A stretch of 64,000 nt of DNA from Acanthochromis polyacanthus. Lineage: Eukaryota; Chordata; Actinopteri; Pomacentridae. Made by a program: the position numbers and the translations under genes. Positions 46,980 through 59,384 of the stretch are shown here, piece after piece (the stretch's first letter is position 1; each line of letters opens with the position of its first letter). The stretch spans positions 29,549,690 through 29,613,689 of the forward strand of contig NC_067129.1 in assembly GCF_021347895.1 (NCBI RefSeq). The letters run 5' to 3'. The notes beneath the pieces are model-generated. The model did no database searches and had not been told where the DNA came from. It saw nothing but the letters and a program-made list of their open reading frames with translations.

Positions 46980-49490
46980 TAAAAAATACTGGAACCCTGT
47001 CCCAGTTAGAACGTTTTTTTCCCAGAAAAAACATTCTAACAAAGTTCTGTAAAGTTCTACTAGTAGGACTTTTTCTTTTAATTCCTATAATCTTGTTTAT
47101 AAGGCAGGAAAACTAAACATTTTAAAGATGTGACACTGTTCTTCCTTTTCCATCGTGCAACATTGTGGAACATGGATTCTATCATGTGTTCTCTCAACAA
47201 CATCCCCAAAACATTATTAGAACATTGAGGTCAGAATGTTCCGCCTTTGTTAACATCTACAGGAACGTCTGACTATCACCCAAGTTGTTGATTCCATCTT
47301 GAAATCGTTTTTTTGAATGTTGCATCAAGAACATGCTCCCTTTGTTAACGTTCTATGATGCGTTCCCTCCATCAAAAGACTAAACGTTCTACCTAATAAT
47401 GTATTGCATTGCATGAACGTTCTAAAACATTGGGTATGAAAAGCATTCTATCACCTGAAGTCTCAAAAACATCTGGAAAACATGTTTTCACTGTTGGGTT
47501 GACACAGTTCTTCCTTTGTTGTCATGGTACATTGAGAGAACAACTTAAAGAAGAACACTGCAGGTAGAATGTTCCACCTTCGTTAATGTATCACAGCATG
47601 GGAACGTGATTATCATCTAAGGTGTCGATTACACCATAAAAGTTTATTAACCACGCCTGATGTATGTCAGCGGGATTACTGCATTCGCTTCAGTATCTGG
47701 CTGGCTGGGTAAGTATGTATGTATGTATGTGGGTGTGTATGTCCGGTCAGATATCTCTGCAAGTGCTGAAGACAGGATAATCAAACTTGGCACTGAAGCT
47801 CAGTCTAAGGTCCCCTGCTCAGTTGTGGAGTTACAGGTCAGCAGATTAAGTATGAAGGGAGATACGTAGGATGATCAAAATTGATACAGAGTATCATGCA
47901 TGGGCGTGGTTCTGCTCTCAACTGGGGGTTCGTCTAGTTTTATGTTGCATTGAGAACATCCATTCTTTGCTGTCACTGTGGAAACATCTGCTAGAAGAAC
48001 GTGCTACGATGTTCTACCTAATAACATACTGCATTACAATGAACTTTCTAAAACATTCTGTATAAAGAGCATTCTGTCATCTGAGGCCTCGATAACATGA
48101 GAAAAACATGTTTCAAATGTTTTGTTGAGAAAGTTCTTCCTTCATTATCATGGAGCATTGAGAGACTGATTTCTAGAAGAAAATGTGTCCCTAAAACCTC
48201 TTCAGGACATTGCAGCCAGAACGTTCTATGTTCGTTAACATATCGCAGCACAGGAGCATCTGATTATCATCTAAGATGATTACACCATAAAATATGATTT
48301 TATGTTGCATTGAGAACATCCATTCTTTGCTGTCATTGTGGAAACGTCTGATAGAAGAGCGTGCTACGATGTTCCACCTGATAACATACTGCATGAACGT
48401 TCTAAGACATTCTGTATGAAGAACATTCTGTCATCTGAGCCCTCGATAACATCTCGAAAACATGTTTTGAATGTTGGGTGGAGAAAGTTCTTCCTTCATT
48501 ACAATGGAACATTGAGAGAACATTTTATAGAAGAATATTCTAGAATTTGTTCCCTCAACAACATCCCTAAAACATCCTCAGAACATTGCAGACAAAATGT
48601 TCAACCTTGGTTAGCATATTGCAGTACAGGAACGTCTTATAAAGCGCGTTCTGTCCCAAAAATGTTTCTTGAATGTTGCATTGAGAACATTCTTTGTATG
48701 TTTTCATTATGGAAACGTCCAATAGATGAATGTTCTATAGTGTTTTCCATCAAGAAAAGGACTAAATGTTCTACCTTTAATATATCACATTACAGAAACA
48801 TTATAAAATGTTCTGTAGACAAAACATTCTGTCACCATAAAAACTGGAAAGCATTATTTGAATGTTGTTTTCAGAATGTTCCTCCTTTGTTATCATGGCA
48901 CATAATCTGTGTTCCTGACAACATCCTCTTAATGTAAAACACTGTATTGACAAATATATCATATAAAACTTTATTAGGAACATTACTGGTAGTGAAAATT
49001 GTCTTTAAACATTTGATTAAAACATTGAGTGTTGAGGGGAACATTCCCTCAACATTAGTTAACATTATCTACAAGTTCTATCAGTGTTTTAATCTAATGT
49101 TTATAGAACATTTCAAGGGAGTTTCTCATTTCAAATTATGTCCCGATGAAGTTAAATGTGAATGACGACAGAACATTTCAACATTAAGAGGATGTTTGGA
49201 GGATGATATTAGATTATGTTCCATGGAAACAAAGAGTAAACGTTCTCAAAGCAACATTTGAGTGTTTATAACAGATGTTTTTGAGGTCTTGAGATGACAG
49301 AACTTTCTTGGTGGTATATTAACCAAGATGAAACAGTTATTCTATGAAACCTTCTTAGTGTTACATGACAACAAATCAACATTTGGACAACATGTCAAAA
49401 ACGTATTTACAGAACATTATCCTGTTTTTATGAAGAACATTTGAGGAACTAATAGCTAAAATCATTACTAAAACTTTGCAAAACCTTCAA
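46980..49490 (+). repeat. Family A block, mostly plus orientation
   Basis: It opens with the plus end module (TGTAAAGTTCTACTAGTAGG, 47044-47063). Plus units run to about 48960, then a short inverted part runs to about 49480. Part of a unit is locally duplicated: TTTTATGTTGCATTGAGAAC recurs at about 47939 and 48299. A stop-poor frame (48338-48937) runs across several units but has no recognisable protein domain. Confidence 0.6.
47640..47935. other. Non-family-A insert within the 46980-49490 block
   Basis: Unlike its surroundings, this stretch (GTATGTATGTATGTATGTGG, GTCCGGTCAGATATCTCTGC, GTCCCCTGCTCAGTTGTGGA) has none of the GAAC motifs. Identical TTTTATGTTGCATTGAG sequence resumes after it. 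It may be a separate inserted repeat; the family was not recognised. Confidence 0.35.
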
Positions 49491-50244
49491 CTGTTTTTAA
49501 AGTTTCCAAGTTTACAATGAGCTAAAACTGCTTTTATTAATTAGGTAAAACTCGCTAAGTTACAGGCTTACTTTGATCTACTGAAATTATGGAGGTCCAG
49601 TCATTTCAATGTTTTTTTCTTTTAAAATTATTTTAATTTAGTTTTCCATTTGCACTTGCTTGGCCAACACTAATTCCAGCTGAATCATTTTGTTCCTCCA
49701 CCAGACTGTTTATGTAAAGTGTGTTGACCTCAATCCCACTTGCCAAATTTCAATTTGTAATGTTATTGTCAGTGTCAACCTCTTATTTAGTAATGCAAAT
49801 AGAAAGTACAAACATTAACAGACTGTAAAGTGGCGCGTTAGAAGAGGGCCTAATTTTCAAAAACAAAAGGCAGACTTTAATAACTAAAACTCATATTTAA
49901 TCCAAGAAGGCAGCTGAAGGAAACACAGGGAGATGAAAAGTTTTAAAGATAATTCATAAAGGCAGCAAAAGGGGCACAAAGGCAAAACATGAATGTGTAA
50001 AGGTGATCCAGGTCATGGCAGTCCTTCAATAAAAAGAAACTGGAATTCTTATTTTGGTTCTTTTTAATGTTTGTCCTCTTATTCAAGAGGCATCTTCAGT
50101 TCTAATGTGTTAATAAATGACTTTTTAAAAAAACAAGGCAAACCAGAAATTATTATATATATTTGTATATATATAGATTATCTTCTTAATAAACAAATGC
50201 TCATGAGTGGGACAAAATAAAGCCTTTTCAACCAGCTCTCTTTG
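49491..50244. other. Intron, A/T-rich, no recognised element
   Basis: Contains a short TATATATTTGTATATATATAG tract (about 50154). No gene. Confidence 0.45.
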
Positions 50245-50486
50245 ACATATTAAACATAGTTATACACCAATGTGTTTGTGTTGGAGGTGTTGTTTGTCAT
50301 TTCAGCTGATTACATTTCTGTTAAGGACAAAAACTATGCTGAGATGTTTGAAGTTAACAGATTTTTTTTTTAGCTAATTATAAATGTAGCTTTAGACAAA
50401 TATGATAACTACGGCGTCATCAGCATAAAGACAAACAGAGAACATTGAGCGTATTTGCGGCAGAGTTATTAATGGAAATATGCTCA

Positions 50487-51057
50487 GTCCAGAGCAATGG
50501 AGAGTGTGGAAAAGAGGTGAAGAAGCGTGTACAGGCAGGCTGGAACGGCCGGAGAAAAGTGTCAGGTGTGATGTGTGATAGAAGAGTTTCAGCTAAAATT
50601 AAAGGAAAGGTTTACAAAACTGCGGTGAGACCAGCCATGTTGTTTGGTCTGGAGACAGTGTCCCTGAGGAAAAGACAGGAGACAGAGCTGGAGGTAGCAG
50701 AACTGAAGATGCTGAGGTTCTCTTTGGGAGTGACCAGGATGGATAGGATCAGGAATGAGTCCATCAGAGGGACAGCACATGTTAGAGGCTTTGGAGATAA
50801 AGTCAGAGAGGCCAGACTGAGATGGTTCGGACATGTCCAGAGGAGAGAGAGTGAATATATTGGTAGAAGGATGCTGAGTTTCCCACTGCCAGGCAGGAGG
50901 CCTAGAGGAAGACCAAAGAGGAGGTTTATGGATGTGGTTAAAGAGGACATGAAGGTAGTTGGTGTGAGAGAAGAGGATGCAGCAGACAGGGTTAGATGGA
51001 GGCAATTGATTCACTGTGGCGACCCCTGAAGGGAAAAGCCGAAAGGAAAAGAAGAAG
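50487..51057 (+). mobile_element. 5'-truncated non-LTR retrotransposon (RTE-like), C-terminal RT fragment
   Basis: A 571-bp insertion carries an open frame to TGA at 51027-51029. It encodes the C-terminal part of a LINE polyprotein downstream of the reverse transcriptase core: KGKVYKTAVRPAMLFGLE, ELKMLRFSLGVTRMDRIRNE, REARLRWFGHVQRRESEYIG, RRPRGRPKRRFMDVVKEDM and RVRWRQLIHCGDP. This set is typical of fish RTE-group elements. The A/G-rich tail is GAAAGGAAAAGAAGAAG. The target-site duplication ATGCTCA is at 50480-50486 and 51058-51064. Upstream codons of the open frame belong to the host repeat. It lacks endonuclease and catalytic RT, so it is a dead 5'-truncated copy. The clade assignment is from memory. 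Confidence 0.85.
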
Positions 51058-51275
51058 ATGCTCAAACATGGTTATACACCATTGTGTTTGTGTTGGAGGT
51101 GTTTTTGGTCATCTTAGCTGTAAAAGGGCAAAAATAGTGCTGAGATGTTTGAAGTCATCACATTTTTTTGAGGCAATTACAAATGTAGCTGTAATTTGTT
51201 CCATTTGAACAGCTAGCAGGAGAATCCACAGAGTGCTTTGTTGACTTTAAACAATCCAACACGCTTTTCTGTGTA

Positions 51276-52909
<1,634 letters not shown>

Positions 52910-53740
52910 TAAATATAGGGTGCATAAGTTTCTTATTTGTTTTCTCTTTGGTGTGCCTTGAGAGGTTTTGTGTGTTTTTGTTTAGACAGGTAAAATACAT
53001 CAATAAAAATCCATGTATCTTGGATTTTTGTTTATGCCCTGAATCTCCAATGCTGCTTTAACTTTGGTTCAGAGTTAGAAGTGTAGATAACAGTGTCATC
53101 GGCATAAAGACGAACTGAATAAACTGAGCACTTCTTGTGGTAAGATTATTAATGGAAATGTGTTAAAATTGTTCTGTTTGCCTTTCAAATACATCAGAAT
53201 TAGAGATGCAAATAACAGTGTCATCAGCATAAAAGTGAACAGAACAAAGTGAACAAATCTGCAGTAGGGCTTTTACTGGAAATATGCTCCAACATAGCTG
53301 AACACCATTGTGCTTGTGTTGGAGGTGTTTTTGTTCATTTTAGCTGATTACATTTCTGATAAGGGAAAACAGTGCTGACATGTTTGAAGTTAACTGATTT
53401 TTGGAGCCAATTACAAATGAAGCTGTGATTTGCTGTGTTTGAACAGGACTGACAAAGCTAACAGGAGAATCAAAGGGATGTTAGATCAATACAATCAGCT
53501 GTGTGGATGTTCCACAGAGTGCCAGTTCTACCTTTTTAAACAATCCAACACCCTTTCTGTGTAAATATAGTTTGCATGTGTCTTCTCCTTTGTGTTCCGT
53601 GAGAGTTTTTTCAATGTATTTTTGTTGTTTTTCAGGTAAAGTACATCGACAAAAATCCATGTTTCTTGCTTTCAGGATCTTTGTTTACGCCCTGAATCTC
53701 CAACGCTGCTTTAACTTTGAAGAAATCCTTTAAATCTCAT

Positions 53741-56139
53741 CATTTTGAAAACAGGAACAAACAATCAATCCACAGCAGCATAAAGACGTAAAAACCACAA
53801 ACAGACAGGCGGACTCGTGTACGCTTCAGTCGACAGCAATTCATCTCCCTCCTTTTCCCACATTCGAACAGAAATATTTTCCTCTGCTCGATAAATTAAC
53901 GTGTGAACCAGAACGTAAACACCAGCCTGCATCACACTACCTTCACTTCTTTTCTCTCTTGTCCTCATTAATGCGCTCACTCCCTGATGCATTATGCAAA
54001 GGTTTAAAGCTGGGCATCGATTTGTGGTTTTCTGCACACAAGGATTATTTTCTCCGATATTGTTACAGCAGCTATAGACAACCACTGATTGGTTCACATT
54101 GTTCTAGTGGTTCTTCAGATCAGCCAGCCTAATTAGTTCTTAATTAGTTTAGTTGTTGGTTATGGTAAAGATAGTTAAAGCTTGAACCTTGGACTCTGAT
54201 TGGTTTGTACCTGATGTTTCTTTTGGCCTGTAAAAGTTGAAGCGTTGTGTCTCACTGGTTCTTCAAGTTTGGCGACCTCCTTTAAACAAATTTCACTCAA
54301 CCTGAACACTAATTTCAACTCTGAGCTCCAAAAACTGTGAAAATTCTATAATTTATCACAATCAGAAACTGTAAAATCAGAAAATAACTCAGCTTTTGAA
54401 TTACTCATCTGTGATTTATTGTCCGGTAGGGAAACTTAACCAAGCTTGTAATTGGGATATTTCATTAAAATAACTGTCTTCATGTCTCGTTTAATAATTG
54501 AACAAAAGTGAAATGTTTTGTGCAACCCGATTCTCTAAAAATAATTATAATGCTAATAATTCTGTGCTCCTCAGCACAAGCAGGAAGTGCTGAGTAACTC
54601 AGCTGTGACTAACAATCATGAGACAAAAATTAGTTGAAAAGTTTGTTTTTTAGGTGAACTGGGCTGAACTTCAAGTTGTGCACATTTTAAACAAACTAAA
54701 ACTACAAGTTAGAAAATGTGTAGAAGTGCTCAGGGTTCAGAGAGTTAAGCAAATAATATTAGAAACCCATCTGTTTGTGCAGCCACTTCACGTAAAGTAG
54801 CTGGAACTCAGTGTAAAATTGTTCAATTAAAACTTGGTGATTGCAGATTAGTTGCATGTATAAATTCATAATCTGGTTGTGCACATAAAGCTAATGCTTA
54901 CTTCTAATTTGCTCTGATATGCACTTGATGATTAGGAAAGAATTTGAATGAGTACAGATATTGATTCACATATCAGTGTCAAGTTTTTGCATATTTTATG
55001 TCGTTGCTACACTTTTTAAGCTTTTTATGTCTAATTTTATGGCATTTACATGACATTTAAGATAGTTAAGGGTAGGATAAAGTTCATGACAACTTCATGG
55101 TTTACAATGACAAACCACATGCAAAAGCACTGCTCTTACAGGCAAAATGACTTGGCGAGTTTCAGTTTTCTGGTTCCTCTTTACAGTATTTAGCTGCTAC
55201 TACACAGCTCTACACAGTGGATGACAACTACAACAAACTGCAAGAACAACTACAACAAGAAGAGCTTTCCTGCCAGACTCAACGTAAGGCTAATGGTGAT
55301 TTTAACTGGTAAGAACTCTCAAAACCTTCACAAACAAGAAAACATGCTTATTAACTACAAAAACTACAAAACCTTTAAATGAAGTTTCCAACAGCCTTGA
55401 AATGTAAGCAACTCCAGAACAACTTTCTCCAGTTTTGTTTTGGTCTCTGCTCGGCAGCAGCTTCAGTAGGAGGTTTTCATCTGCGAGCTGTGATGGGCTT
55501 TCACCTCTAAATGAGTCAGAGGCAGCGGAACATCTCATTACCGTGGAGACGAGAGGTAAACACATCCTTCAGCAAGCGACCGTGACAGAGAGTACTAATT
55601 AACAACCAGCTAAACACTTTCTTATGAGGCCTGATGAAGCGAGAGTGACGGAGGAAATAACACACATGTGCACATGTAGTTCCATGTTTACTGCAGAGGA
55701 AGAAAAAATAACTAAACACTGAACAGACTGGACCAGAGTGGTTCACTGCATCTTCATGTGCTGTTGTTTTTGCTTTTTTGTCTGCCACTTGAGTGCACTA
55801 AACATTTTTTTCCACCTTAATTTTATCGAGGTCCTAAAACACAAGTATAAAACACAGACAAACACAACATTATACAAGAAACTGGACCGATAGACAGCTC
55901 ACTCAGCCTCTAACTAAAGCTATTGGAATGAAACTCGGATGCAAAGAACCAGAATGCAACAATTAGATCAGAGACACTGGAAGATTATTCCAATCAGGAG
56001 CTTTATATAAAAAAATACCTTCATTCAACTGCTTAGAAAGCTTCAGGTACACAGAAAAAGGCTATTGCGGCTGTCTAAGTGGATTTAAACATCTACAATA
56101 GAAGAATTCAGAATAATGCATATAATATATCAGAGTTAG
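53741..56139. other. Intron, no recognised element
   Basis: Largely unique; minus open frames at 53765-54097, 55302-55565 and 55516-55788 show no known domain. Confidence 0.45.
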
Positions 56140-56310
56140 AGGTGTAAATAACAGTGTCATCAGCATAAATGCAAACGTCCTAGGCGAGATATTGTCGCTG
56201 TCTGAGTGGATTTAAACATCTACAGAAGAAGAATTCAGAATTTCTAATAAAGACGAACAGAAGAAACTGAGCATATTTGAGGGAGGGTTATTCATGGAAA
56301 TAGAAAAAAT
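56140..56310. repeat. Fragments of the CAGTGTCATCAGCATAAA repeat
   Basis: AACAGTGTCATCAGCATAAA at 56150, then GACGAACAGAAGAAACTGAG and GGGTTATTCATGGAAATAG at 56250-56303, match units of the 50245-53740 array. A ~100-bp local duplication (GTCTGAGTGGATTTAAACAT at about 56083 and 56198) is also present. Confidence 0.6.
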
Positions 56311-57165
56311 GATGATGATGATGACATTTACATTTAACTGTAAAGCAAATTTGAAGGAAGCATTTGAAATCTTGCAAAAAAAAATAAAAATTAACAAAAA
56401 AAATGTGAATTAGGGTGAACTGAAGTGCATCGTGTCAGCAGTAGGTGGCGCTATGCACTGCATTACACATGGCGACAATAAACAGAGCAGATGAAGCCAG
56501 ACACAAAAACAGTTTTGCCAAATGCTAAAAAAGTGTAACACCAGAATTAAACATTAAATTTAACAACTTCATCACATTTTTCTCTGGTTTGAACAATTTG
56601 TGGATATTTGTTTTAAAGTGAATTATGTAAAACGAAGGGATTTTGAATAAATATCCGAGTTTCAAGCTTAGATTTGGTTATTTTTCTCAACAAAACTGCA
56701 CGTCACACATAATATTTCAATTTTATGTGCAATTTTTAATCAAGTGTATTATTATTTTTACTACTTTCGAATCACTGCTGGTATTGCTTCTTACTTTATC
56801 TATTCCTGTCTTCTTTTTTGCTTTTTTAAAGTAATGTATCATACTTATACAACATTTCTTTTCTATGAGACAGTGTATTTGTCATGTTACGCATCTTGAT
56901 TTGTAAAGCAATACCCAGAAAAAGAGCTTCCTTGGGGATTAATGAAGTTTTATCTTATCTTGTGCACTGAAAACCTTGTCTTTACAGCTTCTGGATGTGA
57001 TAATTGGTGTCATTTTTGAAAAGATATCACACCTTTCATATCCTTACGTGGAGTTCAGAAAGATAATTAACTCATATTTAACACTGCAAAGCTTTGGGGG
57101 TGTTTAGAAGCACCCAAACCCTTGTTTTTGAACTTTTTCCATGCTAAATATATGACTGACTGTAC
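56311..57165. other. Intron before the donor of the 57166-57332 exon
   Basis: Starts with a short (GAT)n run (56312). GTAGGTGGCGCTATGCACTG at about 56440 is a small dispersed motif. The rest is A/T-rich and unrecognised. Confidence 0.45.
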
Positions 57166-57332
57166 CTTTGTCGCTGAAGTCGTCCACCAGGATGACCTCG
57201 GCGATGAGCTGAGGCGGTGATCGGTTCAGGACGCTGTGGACCGTCCGGAGCAGTGACGACCAGCCTTCATTGTGAAACGGGATGATGACGCTGGTGTTGG
57301 GAAGCTTCTCCGTGTACAGCTTGTGTTTACAG
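57166..57332 (-). CDS. galnt10: galnt10-like exon: start of GT-A catalytic fold
   Basis: This internal exon is 167 nt (1 + 55x3 + 1). The acceptor is gcag|CTGTAAA and the donor is AAAG|gtacag on the minus strand. It encodes [19 protein letters not shown], then [20 protein letters not shown] and [16 protein letters not shown]. This is the first Rossmann-like half of the GT-A domain (GT27 family). VIIPFHNE and the VDDFSD segment are hallmark UDP-GalNAc-binding positions of ppGalNAc transferases. [14 protein letters not shown] is nearer to vertebrate GALNT10 than to GALNTL6. The trailing G plus AA from the next exon gives Glu (SDKEHLK). A 47.6-kb intron follows in the direction of transcription. 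Confidence 0.93.
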
Positions 57333-57799
57333 CTGCACGACAAAATAAACAGAGAAAAACAGCACTTAATGGCGCCGGTCTTTTCTCCCGGGAAGGACGG
57401 GAGCATCGCATTCATTCACATCCCTAACGCAGCCAGCAGCCTTTCTTTTGTTGCACACTCGCCTCTTCAGCAGATCTCAGGTCGCTGGAGGTGATAAATA
57501 GATTCAGCGCTCAAATTGATGTGTTTTTCGGTGAGCCTAGTCAGCCGAGATCCAGGTGCAATCTTCTCCGAGCCCCCTTTCAATGCGTTTTCTTACATTT
57601 GCTATTACAGTGGCAATTGTGTTTGCTTGGCTCTCAGGGAAATAAAGGAAAAGAAACAAAAAAAAACCCTTTTCAAGGACTTCTTTTCTATTTCATGTAT
57701 ATTTTTTGAGAAGATTGTCTCCATGTGCGTTACTCGGGGCAATATATTACAATTGATGTTAATTGTATTCTTGACAATCCCGCTAACACCTGGTGAGAG
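57333..57799. other. Intron, unique, next to the acceptor of the 57166-57332 exon
   Basis: Non-repetitive; no gene seen. Confidence 0.45.
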
Positions 57800-58530
57800 C
57801 TCACGCTGCACAATAAAGTCAATCATTGATATGAAAACATCTCTCAAAGCAAACTGTTGGTGAAGGTTGAGTCTTTATCAATAAAACGTGACACGAAACA
57901 CCGAAAAGAAGCTTTCATTGCTTGACACCAGATTTCCACTTTTTGCAGCAACCTTTATTAAATCTCATCCGTCACCTGTTCACCTTTATGCTGGTGACAC
58001 TTTTATTTACACCTTTAACTGATATCTGCTGTAAAATAATTCAGAATTTCTATTATGTGAGAGTTGGAGACGTAAATAGCATTGTGATCAGCATAAAGGC
58101 AAACAGAACAATTAGAACATATTTGCGGTAGGGTTATTAATAAAAATAGAAAAAAAGAAGGGGTCCTAGGGGGGTATCTTATGGAATACCCTTTTCCAAA
58201 ATTGAATAGACAGGCTGAGATCCCTGAAAGAGGACACAGTGACTAGTCATAATTGATATTTTCATATAACTGTCAAGAGAATTTGAAGTAAGCATTTGAA
58301 ATCTCGCAAAAAAAATTAACAAAAAGAAAATGTGAATTAGGTTTGTCTCCACTTTTTTGTGCTCCACAATAAAATCAATCATTGATCTGAAAAAATCTCT
58401 CAAAGCAAAGTGTGTTGGTGAATGTTGAGTCTTTATCAATAAAAATATTAGAAGAAACACTGAAAATAAGTTTTTGTTGCTTGACACCAGATTTCCACTT
58501 TGTGCAGCGACCTTTAATAAACTTCACCCC
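57800..58530. repeat. ~165-bp direct duplication with repeat insert between
   Basis: 57806-57965 and 58360-58528 share AATCAATCATTGATMTGAAA, CTCTCAAAGCAAA, GAGTCTTTATCAATAAAA and TTGACACCAGATTTCCACTT. Between them, 58060-58200 is another CATTGTGATCAGCATAAAGG-type fragment followed by GGGGTCCTAGGGGGGTATCT. Confidence 0.8.
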
Positions 58531-59384
58531 TCATGCTGTTTGTTTTATGGACAGATTATGTTTCAATGCAGTTAAAAATGCATTAATACTTTCTTCAGAT
58601 GAATGAATTCTGCTCTGTTCGGTTTCTAGTTTAGTCGGAAAGTTAAAAAAACAGCCCAATAGTTTATCTGAAATGATGAAACTGAATCCAGACCGACAAC
58701 AGTGTGACCTTTTCCTGTGCAGAGGCCTTCAGACAGGCTGCCGAGTAGTGAAGCTCATTGCTCATGTCGGCAGCATCACTGCCACGTTGCTCCGACAGAC
58801 GGCTTTAATTTCATTATTTGCAGCACACGCAGCGGTTATCAGCCGCCGACATGTGTTGCGATGACGGTTTACAGCGATCACCTCGTGCATTATCGTCACA
58901 GCGAGTGGCGGGACCCCTGCAGAGGAGCTAATCGTGGGAGGAGAGTCGTGTTTCTGCACCGGCAAAGAGAGAAAGTGAACTGTGTCAGTCGATCAATGTG
59001 TGTGTTGAACATCAGGCTGCGTGTAATTCATTCAAATATGAACACTGGGAGTCAGGCGGCGGGGTGATCGACAGGCAGCTGCCCGGCGAATTCTAACAAA
59101 CCCCACCGGGGAGGGAGTGTGTGCTTCAATTAAATCCTGTCGGCGCTCAGAAATCGAATGTGTCAGTCGCCGGCGCTGGGTCTGAGCTGCCGGTGAGGCG
59201 CCGACAACATGTCAATCACCGGGAGGCAGATGGGGGAGGGAGGGGGGGCAGGTGTGTCCGCCTGATTGGTCACAGGAGAGTGATGAGCGATGGCAGCCAG
59301 AGGGGTCGACATCAGGGTTAGCATCCCTTCTTTTAAAGGGTTTAGTGCTGCTAATAATTCACTTACAGCCACATTAAAGCAAGA
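58531..59384. other. Intron, unique island with GC-rich part
   Basis: 58715-59300 is non-repetitive and GC-richer than its surroundings (ATCAGCCGCCGACATGTGTT, GTCGCCGGCGCTGGG). The open frames are not convincing genes. Possible conserved non-coding element; the 3' end grades into the ~510-bp array. Confidence 0.3.

Noticed and set aside
50445..50486. First 14 codons of the LINE open frame
   Set aside because: They precede the target duplication boundary and belong to the host repeat; the frame there begins at a non-ATG codon.
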